DNA of 15,411 bases from Ichthyophonus hoferi (lineage: Eukaryota; Opisthokonta; Ichthyosporea; Ichthyophonida; Ichthyophonidae), in NCBI GenBank assembly GCA_002751075.1, contig NAOQ01000056.1, positions 27,449 to 42,859 on the forward strand, read 5' to 3'. Made by a program: the position numbers and the translations under genes. The notes beneath the pieces were generated by a model, which made no database searches, was not told the DNA's origin, and was given only the letters and a program-made list of their open reading frames with translations. Positions within the stretch are counted from its first letter, which is position 1. The number at the start of each line of letters is the position of its first letter. Of this stretch, positions 1-8,827 are shown one piece after another.

Positions 1-37
<37 letters not shown>
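1..37. repeat. (AT)n microsatellite at window edge
   Basis: An uninterrupted run of alternating A and T fills the first 37 bases. It is clipped by the window start, so its full length is unknown. It is a simple low-complexity tract in the flank downstream of ABHD18. Confidence 0.95.
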
Positions 38-38
<1 letters not shown>

Positions 39-228
39 TACCTTTTATAAAATACAAGCTAGAAAATGGATTGGTAAAACATGGAAGAGGCTCTATTACA
101 TGATACTTGAACGCCCTTTTCGAAACCAGCATTATTAAAAATATGACAGGTATAAGTAAAGGTAGATTGGGAGATGAGGTTGTGTGGATGTGATTTGTAG
201 GTCTGTAGGCATATGTGTGTTCGAGTAT

Positions 229-273
229 GATAGGATAGGATAGGATAGAATAAGATGGAGTAGGGTAGGGTAG
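229..273. repeat. degenerate GATAG / GGGTA pentamer repeat
   Basis: About nine pentamers drift from GATAG to AATAAG-like and then GGGTA units on the plus strand. The GGGTA end resembles the longer array in CASP intron 5 near 12411. Confidence 0.8.
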
Positions 274-454
274 ACGTATTAGGTTAGCGTAGAGGTACAT
301 AATACAATAAACAGTGTGTTGGTAAGTAGCATTATTACCAAGTAATTGGTAGTTATTAGAAACACTAGCTGTTGAAGTGGCACTTATCTTCTATATGTTT
401 TGATGTGGTTTACTTGATGTAGATTGATTAAATGCAAGGATCATGGATTGGCCG

Positions 455-500
455 TTGATCCAACTATATCAACGCTTGGGCCAAAATTATATTGGATCAA
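455..500. repeat. perfect 9-bp inverted repeat
   Basis: TTGATCCAA at 455-463 is matched exactly by its reverse complement TTGGATCAA at 492-500, with a 28-base loop. It lies in the flank downstream of ABHD18. No target-site duplication or longer terminal repeat is evident, so I do not call it a transposon. Confidence 0.7.
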
Positions 501-1389
501 ATATGACCTTGACCAATAAATGAATCTCGTTATTATCATTCAAATCACAGGAGGTCGATTCCAGACCTACCAACTCTTGTGATCGATTAATACTAGAACC
601 AGTCACCACGAGTCAATAAGCTGATGGTGATTAATCATTAATCAATCAGTGGAGTGCTGATGAAAACCCTCACTGAGGAGGGAATGGTTCATAAGAAATA
701 TCTGAATAAAATAAAGACACTTAATTCCTTAAAACTATTTGAATTAATTCCAGATTAATTTGGCGTTCACTTACACAAACCATTAGATTCATAGTAACTT
801 TTGTATTGACACAAAATAGCCGCTGCTATCTTTAATAAACTCTATCTAGTTATTTTTATCTTAAAATTATAGAAAGCAGATGCTATTATATATGCATTTT
901 ATTTCAATTGTATCGATCCATCTATATTTACCCACACTGGGTCGCTGCCACATATAAGTGGTAAATACAAATAGTAATGATTATTATTAACCCATGGCCT
1001 CCGGATATATAGTATCCGTGTATAGCTGTAAACTACATCTAATGTAAAACAAATACCAATATATATAGGTATATATTGTTATAGAGGGAGGGCTTCAGGG
1101 AAACCCTATACCATACCTATCATTACTAGTACACTATAGCCACCTAAGATGTTAAGAAAAGGAGGGATGAAACACTGTAGACTGTCGACTCGGGTGAAGC
1201 ACTATATAATACATAAAAGTTGACGTGGCAGGCTGCTAATGAATAACTATCTCTATTAGCTCTAATAACGTTTTGAAAATATATATTATTTCATTACAGT
1301 ACATTAGGTACTACGTAAGACGGAAAAAACAAAAATAAATTTAGTGAAAGAGAGGGAGAGGGTACGTAATGTTTAGACAGGACAGGGCC

Positions 1390-1473
1390 CTACAGGCGAT
1401 TGATACTATCACGAATGGCATCTTGAAAGGCCTGCCCTTGAAACATGAAGGCACTAACGTGTCCCCCTGCAAC
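1390..1473 (-). CDS. ABHD18: ABHD18 exon 5 (residues 377-403), catalytic His and stop
   Basis: The exon starts after ACCACAG and ends at TAG (1392-1390). It encodes VAGGHVSAFMFQGQAFQDAI and a short tail, aligning with human [22 protein letters not shown]. His381 is the expected catalytic base. Human ABHD18 ends about ten residues later, so this C-terminus is slightly shorter. Confidence 0.94.
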   Translation of the reverse strand, partial: VAGGHVSAFMFQGQAFQDAIRDSINRL

Positions 1474-4400
1474 CTGTGGTGATAATCGTAGAGAGAGTAT
1501 AGGTAGTAAAGATATATATGGTTGCATTCAATTGATATAGGAAAGAAAGGATATGTTTGTGTAATACTGTATCTTTATTAGAGTATTAATGTAATATTTG
1601 TGATGCAACATGAGATGTACCTCAGGAAAAGAAATAAATTCATAAATGAGGATATACATATGTATTGAATGGAGATGGGTAGGTAAGTGTAGTTGTAGTA
1701 TAGAGTAGTAATATAGGTAGGTGTAGTATATGCTAATAATATAATAATAGAACCAGCGAGAGCCAATATGATACCACATTGTAAACTAATAACTACGTCA
1801 CAATAAATAGTTTGAACAACACATCAGCTTAGTAAGAGATATAAAGGTTGTTATAGAGAAGAGGGAGATAGAGCTAACTATATTATATTATATTGTATTA
1901 TAGTGGGGAAAGAGAGAGAAATGATTATAATAAGCAAATTCATAACTTAGTAGGCAGGGTATGTCTTACATAGCGTAGTTCAGACCCAGGCCAGTGCCTG
2001 TGAATCTTAGCCACAGAACGTGGTGAAACATAGAGGTCGCTATTGGCGGCTACAAATACAGCCGCATCAGGCCTACGAGGGAGAGGTAGGGTTGTAGTGT
2101 CGGTAATGGACAGGATCTGTGCTAGTTTGCGGTGCACAGTCTCGGTTTTTTTATCTAACATCATATTCATATAGCCATGTCCTAGTTCTATCAGCCCATT
2201 GTCACTGGGTGAGTGTGGTACCGGGGTTGGATTTGAGGGTGTAGGGTCTGATGTGTCTGTATTTATACCTATCTCTACCGGGCTTAGGTGTCGTTCTGGT
2301 GTCCATCTCTGACTGGTCCCATACCATAACATACCATGACAGAATGGCTCGGAGGCTGAATGAGGTGCGAGGAGGGCCGCACACGCTACGTCATGGATAG
2401 CTAATGACGTCACCATAACAGAATGAACACCTCCCATAGATAATCCAGCCATACATAGACGGTTATAGCCATTAGCCTTTGCCCATTTAAGGAGACATAG
2501 TGACTCGTCTATGGTGGCTCTACCCAATATCAGGAGGTCAGTGACATTGCGTAACTTAGAACGAACCTAATATAGAAAAATAGGGTGAAAGAGATGAATG
2601 GATTGGTTAGAGATCATGCTTAGAAGAGATCTATATCCATGGGATTTGCGTTGACTTGGATGTATGAAAGAATATTGGTGAGATAGTGTAGAAAGAATAC
2701 GTGAAATAGTAGATTTTTTTTTAAAAAAGGAGAAATACAATGATATGATATGATGAAAAAATAAAAATAATCCATAGTAACTACAGTATATGACAGAAAG
2801 AAGAAAAACCTTCTACCACCCAATACTATTTCGTTTTTCTCCTTATTTTAATGTTGCATGGCATGTCATTCTGTCTCTGTTTTTACTTTATCTAAATATC
2901 AATCTGTTTTGTACCCAACCGACTATAATATACCCAATATACATAGATATTAAATGCAAACCCTACATGTATACATGGCTTCAACAAAATGCGTCTGCAT
3001 TTTTATATATGCTCTATATAGCGATATAATTTCAAATTTATGTATATATTTATAGGCTATATTCTATCTGTATACAAATACAAATATCTATACGGGTGTG
3101 TCTTTCTACATGGCTATCCTCTATCTAATTGACATGTCCATTTCTCTTTATATCCGGTGATCCTGTGGTATACATTATGTATGTATACCACACCAAGAAA
3201 ATACCCTACCCACCTGTAACACCGGTCGACGATTGCCATAATAAGGTAATTCTAGCGCTAAAGAGGCTATGCCATCCTTTAGTAGGCCATAGCCTAGGCG
3301 CATACGTCTAACAAACCCATGGTCTCCTGTACCTGCTAGGTGGATGACTAGGTCTGCCATGAGGTTAGAATATGTATGTCTACGCTATAGTATAATATAA
3401 TATATACTATATAGAGTATATCTTGCAGTAGTATAATATGGCTATGTCTGTGTACTAGAGATGAGTAATAGCATAGATGACGTGGTTGTTAGTGTATTAT
3501 AGATATCGTATATGTTGAAGTAATAGTATATGTCTGCTATGATGTTATAATATGTTTATGTGCTAGGCATGGTATAGACGGGATGGGTAATAGCATAATA
3601 TATATATATATATGAAATATATCTTGCAGTAGCATTATAATATAATATACTACATAATATACTATCAGCATACCTCAGAATTCAACCTTCAAACACAAAA
3701 AAAAAATGATATAAAAAAATATAGAAGCCTTTTTTGATTATATTATTCTCTTCCTATATTTACCGTTTTGTTTCAACTATCTGTACTAATAGTTAATTTC
3801 TTGGTTGCCTATAGCAATATATCTTAAAGGATCTTTTATAAATTTCTCTGCTATGTTTGGACGTATTTTATTATTACATTCAATTGAGAAATTTTTATGT
3901 ATGGTAGGAATAGATGATAGGTGTACTTAGGTATGCCTATAGGTGTCAAAATGTATATCTAATAGAGGTTTAATGTCATATTGACCCAGTAAGATTGGGA
4001 GTATATATAAGAAGATCTTGCTATTCTCATCTCCAGACAGAGAACAATTGTTAATATACAACAGGGCAGGCCCAAGACTGTAAAAAATATAACACTAGAA
4101 TGGACCAATAGAAAATACGCACTAGTATTAACCAATAGAAAGTACCCACACCTGGTGTATTATGATAGAGAGGGCGTAGTAACTGAGCCCTGGCAAGGCG
4201 GGATTCTGACGGCATCATATCTCTTATTGGTCCACAACATGGGGTGTCAAACACTCCCTGTAATAACTCGTAGGCTGTACCATTATGTGTTCCTTCCTTA
4301 ATTTTCTCCCATTTTATCTGAGAATTATCAATACTAAGGTGTTAGAGGTAGAGGGTATAATAAGTAGGTAGGATATGATAGGAGCTATAATAGGGATAAA

Positions 4401-5257
4401 GTATCAGGTATTATCATATGGGATAACCTATAGGCTTAAACTGAGTACAGCGATATTATATTTAATCCTTCCGCATTAACAATATAATAATTCCATATAT
4501 AATATTCTGATATAGTCAGGAATATAGTCATATATTTCAAATACTCCATAGAGACTAGAGGCTTGTTTCTAAATAAGTATAAATTATCTTATCTATACAA
4601 AAATTTGTATAAAATAAATTCATGAACAATATGAGCTCTATTATATATCTATTTCCTATAGAAACATAAGAACATGATAATGCATAAGCCTCTTTAAAGA
4701 TTAGCCATCACTTCCTTAACCCCAGGAAACCTCAAAAAACAGTTAATACAAAAAAAGGACACTGTCCTTGTGATAGAGCGTCAGCCAGACTACTGGGCTG
4801 GAATGATACAAACTACTTGATTGCGTTGCCAAATCTTTTTATGTGTAAGTTGTGTAAAGATAAATGTGTGAATGGACTTAGAAACATGGGTCTAATTATG
4901 TGCTCCTGTAGAGACTTTCATTCTGCTTGCAAGGCATGTAAAAACTAAAAATGAGAGAAAAAAGAGAGATCTGTAAATCAAGCTGTACATGTTGCATATG
5001 TAACATGTGTAAACATCAAACTACAAACTTACGTTTAAATCCGATATAGATTTTTCCTGCTGCACTGCACTAAAATCCTTACAATACTCCAATATCCTCA
5101 TGTTACCCCAGCCCTTCTCAAAAAATGGCCTGGTAAAACGATGATTATTGACAGCCATACCATAAGCATAGTCAAGGACCTTGAACCCCAAGTCCTTCAC
5201 ATCGTCAATTGTATATCGGCTAGGTTGAGTTATTGCGCGAAACATACTTGCAGCCAT
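1390..5257 (-). CDS. ABHD18: ABHD18 (alpha/beta hydrolase domain 18, DUF2048), complete five-exon gene
   Basis: Joined minus-strand exons 5257-5033, 4317-4152, 3353-3214, 2566-1970 and 1473-1390 give 1212 bases, or 403 residues plus stop. Human ABHD18 is of similar length, about 414 residues. All introns are GT-AG and the phases (0, 1, 0, 0) agree. Family landmarks appear in order: FEKGWGN near residues 46-52, PSES and LAR near 107-113, HLAGTGDH at 135-142, PYYG, QVRSKLRNV spanning the exon 3/4 junction, the nucleophile elbow GLSMGG with Ser220, the acid Asp354 in ANSDLYV, WPGSELRY, and GGHVSA with His381. The catalytic triad is thus intact. The family belongs to the alpha/beta hydrolase fold; ABHD18 has recently been linked to mitochondrial cardiolipin deacylation, which I cite from memory. 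The Ser-to-Asp insert is shorter than in human. The start was chosen as the first Met of the open frame, giving an N-terminus somewhat longer than human. Five collinear conserved blocks make this identification very likely. Confidence 0.95.
1474..1969 (-). other. ABHD18: ABHD18 intron 4
   Basis: This 496-base phase-0 intron has donor GTAAGA and acceptor ACCACAG. Its 5' and middle parts are low-complexity A/T sequence. The open frames in it read as Tyr/Ile/Leu-rich translated AT repeats, not protein. Confidence 0.88.
1970..2566 (-). CDS. ABHD18: ABHD18 exon 4 (residues 178-376), catalytic Ser and Asp
   Basis: The exon starts at GTTCGTTCT after ATATTAG; an in-frame TAG at 2569-2567 excludes a longer left end. 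It encodes VRSKLRNVTDLL and LKWAKANGYNRL, then the nucleophile elbow GLSMGG (Ser220). A variable, Pro/Ser/Thr-rich insert follows near residues 265-285, then the acid strand FVAANSDLY (Asp354) and HWPGSELRY. The donor is GTAAGA in phase 0. The insert before the acid is shorter than in human ABHD18. Confidence 0.96.
2567..3213 (-). other. ABHD18: ABHD18 intron 3
   Basis: This 647-base phase-0 intron has donor GTGGGT and acceptor ATATTAG. It contains A/T runs but no coding segment I can support. The open frames visible on either strand here lack any family resemblance. Confidence 0.88.
3214..3353 (-). CDS. ABHD18: ABHD18 exon 3 (residues 131-177)
   Basis: The exon enters in phase 1 after GGCAG and leaves in phase 0 at TTACAG|GTGGGT. 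It encodes LVIHLAGTGDH, nearly identical to the human VCIHLAGTGDH, then a short helix (GYGLLKDGIASLAL) and ELPYYGNRRP, matching human ENPYYGCRKP. The His-Leu-Ala-Gly strand-turn is where the oxyanion hole usually lies in this fold. Confidence 0.94.
3368..3660. repeat. degenerate tandem repeat block in ABHD18 intron 2
   Basis: ATATATCTTGCAGTAG-like strings recur near 3417-3431 and 3617-3632. Strings of the form TATAATATG...GGGTAATAGCATA recur near 3431-3474 and 3547-3597. This points to an old, irregular tandem duplication of roughly 100-200 bases, with an (AT)n insertion near 3599-3613. Unit borders are uncertain. Confidence 0.55.
4094..4147. repeat. two-copy 27-bp tandem duplication next to the exon 2 donor
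   Basis: Units 4094-4120 and 4121-4147 are each 27 bases, start with ACTAG, share ACCAATAGAAA and match at roughly four positions in five. The duplication ends within a few bases of the ABHD18 exon 2 donor at 4151 and includes the alternative GTACTT donor. Reading through the donor would give a hydrophobic 9-residue repeat. Confidence 0.8.
4152..4317 (-). CDS. ABHD18: ABHD18 exon 2 (residues 76-131)
   Basis: The exon starts after TTCTCAG at 4318 in phase 0 and ends in phase 1 at CCAG|GTGTGG. It encodes IKWEKIKEG, a G-V-F-D-T segment and the block IRDMMPSESRLARAQLL, which aligns with the human VPDIMPIESVIARFQF region. A second, weaker donor (GTACTT) lies six bases further on at 4145-4144 in the same phase and would add Gly-Val. 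Confidence 0.9.
4318..5032 (-). other. ABHD18: ABHD18 intron 1
   Basis: This 715-base phase-0 intron has donor GTAAGT and acceptor TTCTCAG. It is AT-rich apart from a cysteine-rich open frame on the opposite strand at 4688-4948, which is annotated separately. Confidence 0.9.
4688..4948 (+). other. unassigned cysteine-rich open frame antisense in ABHD18 intron 1
   Basis: After an in-frame TAA at 4685-4687, the plus strand stays open for 86 codons to TAA at 4946-4948. The translated stretch has a spaced cysteine pattern: HCPCD, then after about 30 residues CKLCKDKC, then CSC, a His, and a final CKAC before the stop. That is eleven Cys and two well-placed His in the last 65 residues, like a zinc-binding C-terminus. 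There is no ATG near the left end; the only Met codons lie past the middle. If real, it is therefore the last exon of something spliced, or a remnant of an old coding insertion. I do not recognise the family. The sequence lies inside a spliced-out host intron, so it is not a shadow of an ABHD18 exon. A chance open frame remains possible. Confidence 0.35.
5033..5257 (-). CDS. ABHD18: ABHD18 exon 1 (residues 1-75)
   Basis: The exon opens with ATG at 5257 and ends at 5033 on a strong GTAAGT donor, phase 0. It encodes a basic, hydrophobic start (MAASMFRAI) followed by a helical stretch. The family-typical FEKGWGN then aligns with FIRGWGR in human ABHD18. The first 14 residues carry two Arg and no acidic residue, compatible with a mitochondrial presequence, but this is inference only. 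A second in-frame Met (residue 5, 5245) could also serve as the start. Confidence 0.88.
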
Positions 5258-5267
5258 GTTCCATCAT
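5220..5267 (-). promoter_or_regulatory. overlapping upstream ORF at the ABHD18 start
   Basis: Two consecutive ATG codons at 5267 and 5264 lie 10 and 7 bases before the main ATG in another frame. That frame runs across the main start and stops at TAG 5222-5220. If the mRNA leader includes these ATGs, ribosomes would have to bypass them. An A-rich TATAAAAA-like string precedes them at 5267-5274. Whether the transcript starts upstream of this point cannot be seen. Confidence 0.4.
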
Positions 5268-6582
5268 TTTTATAAATCCTTAATGATAATTAATAAAAAA
5301 GATACAGTAACGGACGCGGGTGGAGAACGCTATTACTGGTACAGGCAGCAAAGCTCGCCACCTAGAATGTTTTTATAAAGTGGAAGTTATAGATGAATAA
5401 ATTATATACGGTTTTATCTATATATGATGTTTTTACAAATAATAATACTATTTTGCGTGATGTTTCTTTCTGCTTCTGCACAAAACATAGTTTGTATTTA
5501 ATTGGTGGTTTCAAATTGTTATCATTACAGTGGATTGCTGGTGGTAATACATTTATAAATCAAGTAAAGCAAGTCTATACTTGGCACTGGTCTACATAAA
5601 TATTAAACCTTTTATTGGTGTGATAAAATAAAATATTTTGTGAAAGCTGGTTAAACTTTAAAAAGCAGATGATTGGTTAGATTTAACCTATTCTCCGATT
5701 GATAAATTCCATCTATACAGTAGCGAATCACAATTGAAAATACTATCAAAGAAAAGATAATGGACATCAACAACTACAATATGAAAAGATATAATAAGAG
5801 ACATATAATAATAAATAATATAATAATAAATAATTAAATAAATAATATTATAGTAATAAATAATAAAATTTAAGTTTGTACTATTTTTTAATCTACCTGC
5901 TCTATTCTCTTTGATACTATCTGATAACATGTTGATCTAATCATAAGAGCAGAAGATTCTGCTTATCAAGGGGCTTTATATAATCCTAATTCCATTTAAG
6001 TCATTATGTGTGTTTATGAATAATTTATAATTTTTTATCTATTGATTGATAGGCGTTTTCATCTTTTTTTCAAAGAAGAATTTCAAATTTAGTTAAAACA
6101 AGAAGATACAATCAGGTCGATCTTATAGATTACCACTGATTCAAACATAAAATGCGATAGGCTCAAATAATTAGACCCAATCCTATTGCATAATTGTTAT
6201 ATATTAAATGTATTTGCGCAGATAATTGGATACTTTAAGAAAGTAGTAATGATTGCTACAAAACCTGATCTGTTGAGAAGTAGATGGTCCATGTCTCTTA
6301 TAATTAACTTTTACTGTACTAATCTCTTGTTGGTCTGGACAATTTTTATTATCTTCCTCAACTGTGTAATCAGTATGACAGTTCCCAGCCATATTAACTC
6401 TGCTGGCAGATAATGTCAAACAATTCTACGACATTCTGCTGGCTACATATTAATGTCATATTTAGAATTAAATCTTTACTAGGACCGTGCCTAATTTGGG
6501 TGACTACTACCTTACTAGCCAGTACTGGTTTATCGTAGTAAATTAATTTTTTGACTAAAGTAATATCTCCTGAATAAAGATG

Positions 6583-6616
6583 CCGGATATATAAGGCTTT
6601 AAGGCTTCATATACCG
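6583..6616. repeat. imperfect inverted repeat with CCGG ends
   Basis: CCGGATATATAAGG on the left faces a near-reverse-complement CTTCATATACCGG on the right around TTTAAGG. It is a small imperfect palindrome in the intergenic region, of unknown meaning. Confidence 0.45.
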
Positions 6617-6998
6617 GATAACCTTTCTTAGTAAACTAACTTCATGCTGTTAGATGCGTTTAAGAAGGCATTGTTTATTTGTTACGGCAAGTCCTTTACT
6701 TGCCTGACACTACTCGGATATCAGTCATTGAGGAATATATATATAGCATCAACATATTTGCTAATAATACAAATAATTTCAGGAATAAATTTTGATATAG
6801 ACGTTACTGATACTGCCTTTTACTATGACCGCTAGTAGAAGACTGAAAGTTGGCGTGTTCTAGGGAAAATTAAGAATTATAAAAGTTAATCGACCTTATG
6901 TGGTTTTTCAATGTTAAGTGCATGCAAACTATGTCTTGACAAATCAATTTGAACTACGTCTTAATTCAGAGTTAACGATCTTGTAGCAAAATGCATGA

Positions 6999-7012
6999 TT
7001 GGTTTGAACCAA
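6999..7012. repeat. 14-bp near-contiguous inverted repeat
   Basis: TTGGTT and AACCAA flank a two-base centre, forming an almost continuous dyad in the intergenic region. The size is compatible with a dimeric protein-binding site, but also with chance. Confidence 0.45.
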
Positions 7013-7125
7013 ATATAAGTAATTAAAAGTATTAAATCTATATGCAAAACAATTAGTTACAATTGTCCACAAAATCATGTATATTTTACTAAACCATATC
7101 ATGTTCAGGACATGAAACTTTTATC

Positions 7126-7145
7126 TTGTTAACCTCAGTTAACAA
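7126..7145. repeat. perfect hairpin, 8-bp arms and 4-base loop
   Basis: TTGTTAAC and GTTAACAA flank CTCA. Each arm contains GTTAAC. The hairpin sits mid-intergenic, with no open frame or T-tract beside it to suggest a function. Confidence 0.6.
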
Positions 7146-8423
7146 CTCCCGATTGTCTTAAAAAAGAGCTGACAGAAACTCTAGGGTTTTACAATTTGTG
7201 AATTTATTCCTATGAAAAGAACAGTAAAGAGAATCATTTATAATTTTCCTGATAAGATAATAATATATATATATACAAACAACTCTTTAAATCTAAATGT
7301 CTCTTGTTCAGTTGTAATAATTGAAAGTCTAATTGGAGAAGAATGTGCAGTTAAACGTCAATAGACCAATGGTTTGGACAAAGATCTTTAGAGATGTATG
7401 TAAATAAATAAAGAGTAACGATATTCTAAAAATACTTGGCATATATTTTGGTTAACTCATAATCAAGACTGCAACATTATAATATCATTAATATGCCCAG
7501 TTACAAATATGATCTCATTTAATCCCGTACTTGTGTATGTCACATCATTTGCCAGACTTACAATGATATAGATGGAAATTTATCCCTGTATTCTTAACCT
7601 TGCAAGGGACATGGCGTATGAAAAATAGTTTTCATGGATGAAGATAAGTTGATATACTGATGGTCATTATAGTGTTATTACTTTTTCCTATGTAAGGTAA
7701 GGTATGATTACATACACTGTTGGTTCACAAAGAGTCAGCCTTGGACAATAAAAACAAGTAACACGTTTTCTCCTAATTCTCAGCCCACCTAGCTACTGAG
7801 TCAGTATCTATAAATCTTGCTATCAACACCTAAAAACTGAAATCATGTCACTTACATCAGTATGAATATTAAAATCTACCATACTACAGAGATATGATTT
7901 ACGGATTATTATTATAATCATGGCCTACCATCTGCTATAATACGTAGGCGACTTCTATGGATTAGCATTAATAAATTAAAATTGAAACCATTTTGGCTCA
8001 TGTTATATATATTGATATTCAGCAAAACGTTCACCCTTTCAAGTTTTTCACACGTTTTTTTAATCTTGAGCAACTGTAAATAATGACATCAGACCAATCC
8101 TAAAATTGGAGGTAGTCTGCGTTAATCACGTTTTAGTCATACTTTAATCGTAACCATTTATTTGCTTTACCACAGCAAACATACAACCTTGACTATGATA
8201 TGATGGCTAAAATTGTAGTATAACTACTTACTTTCCAGATGTATTGGCCATGAATAACTACAATTAAACCTTTCGCCCAGAAGAATTGATATTATATTTG
8301 TTATTGCTTTTGATTTCTAGAAAATCATATTGTTATAGGCCAAACGACACCAACATATTCTTTTATTAAACAACATTGCCAATCAATCGAACACACTTTA
8401 ATCGCTAATTAATTATTTATTAA

Positions 8424-8446
8424 GAGCTATTGTTGGTGGTTAGCTC
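8424..8446. repeat. hairpin, 6-bp arms and 11-base loop
   Basis: GAGCTA and TAGCTC flank an 11-base G/T-rich loop, about 320 bases upstream of the CASP start. No function can be assigned. Confidence 0.4.
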
Positions 8447-8612
8447 TAGTTAGTCGGCACTTATTCCTTTAATCAGCTATAAATATGCGATTACCGTCTG
8501 CAAAAGTGGAAAATATATAATTGAAATGCAATGTAATAATATTCTAGCCCTGGCTACAATATTTGCGTGGTAAAATTCCATACCATCACGATAAATTTAC
8601 AGAACAAAAACA

Positions 8613-8731
8613 GACATATATATATATTTATATATTATTGCTGTTATCCTTAGTGGGTTTATATATATTCATATAGACATATATATACATACCCACATAC
8701 ATATTTACATATATAGATAGATATTTTTACT
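8613..8731. repeat. ATATAC / ACATAT low-complexity tract upstream of CASP
   Basis: Alternating AT, ACAT and AGAT runs occupy the hundred-odd bases before the CASP start. Any TATA element would be indistinguishable within this tract. Confidence 0.7.
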
Positions 8732-8763
8732 TACATAATTGAGCAACCAAAGACCACGCCAAC

Positions 8764-8827
8764 ATGAAGTCACAGATAGAACTTGACCTTGAACAGGGTC
8801 TTCTACGCTGGGAGAAAGCAGATCTGG
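8764..8827 (+). CDS. CUX1: CASP exon 1 (residues 1-22)
   Basis: ATG at 8764 is the first Met after an in-frame TGA at 8740-8742. The exon ends in phase 1 at GATCTGG|GTGGGT. It encodes MKSQIELDLEQGLLRWEKAD, whose RWEKADL matches the human YWKRFDL at the same place relative to the following coiled coil. A 5' untranslated exon further upstream cannot be excluded. Confidence 0.9.

Larger units (their letters stand above)
38..1389. other. 3' flanking region of ABHD18, no gene seen
   Basis: This AT-rich stretch lies downstream of the minus-strand ABHD18 stop codon. I see no conserved coding segment or RNA gene in it. It holds a degenerate GATAG/GGGTA repeat, an inverted repeat at 455-500 and a 6-bp-arm hairpin at 1002-1018. 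No canonical AATAAA poly(A) signal lies close to the stop. The nearest one I found on the minus strand is at 898-903, almost 490 bases away; AATATA-type variants occur nearer. The 3' end of the transcript is therefore undetermined. Confidence 0.6.
3354..4151 (-). other. ABHD18: ABHD18 intron 2
   Basis: This 798-base phase-1 intron ends with a branch-like TTCTAAC at 3370-3364 and acceptor ATGGCAG. It holds the 27-bp duplication at its 5' end and a degenerate repeat block at its 3' end, and otherwise AT-rich sequence with no gene seen. Confidence 0.88.
5258..8763. other. AT-rich intergenic region between divergent gene starts
   Basis: About 3.5 kb separates the ABHD18 start (minus strand) from the CASP start (plus strand), so any promoter of either gene should lie here. 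I see no conserved coding block. Small open frames at 5393-5599 and around 6186-6835 have no recognisable family and no splice-supported context. Several short perfect inverted repeats (7126-7145, 6999-7012, 8424-8446) and AT microsatellites are present. No CpG-rich stretch stands out. It may contain eroded mobile-element sequence, but nothing I can name. Confidence 0.6.

Noticed and set aside
552-568. tRNA T-arm-like hairpin: AGGTC, seven-base loop, GACCT.
   Set aside because: The loop does not match the TTCRANY consensus on either strand, and no acceptor, D or anticodon arms are found around it.
645-695. Hammerhead-ribozyme-like core: CTGATGA at 657-663, a CCCTC/GAGGG stem, then GAA.
   Set aside because: The base pair expected next to the core after CTGATGA is missing, and no stem III or cleavage-site uridine with a closing stem I can be drawn.
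4051-4151. Continuation of the ABHD18 exon 2 frame past the donor (hydrophobic 9-residue repeats).
   Set aside because: Family similarity stops at the donor and resumes in exon 3. The read-through is the translated 27-bp duplication.
5393-5599. 68-codon plus-strand open frame upstream of ABHD18.
   Set aside because: Its composition is that of random AT-rich DNA, with no recognisable motif and no neighbouring exon.
6186-6840. Small open frames on both strands with a vaguely protein-like minus-strand translation around 6204-6600.
   Set aside because: No domain, conserved motif or splice context was recognised. It may be eroded mobile-element sequence, but I cannot name a family, so it is left within the intergenic entry.
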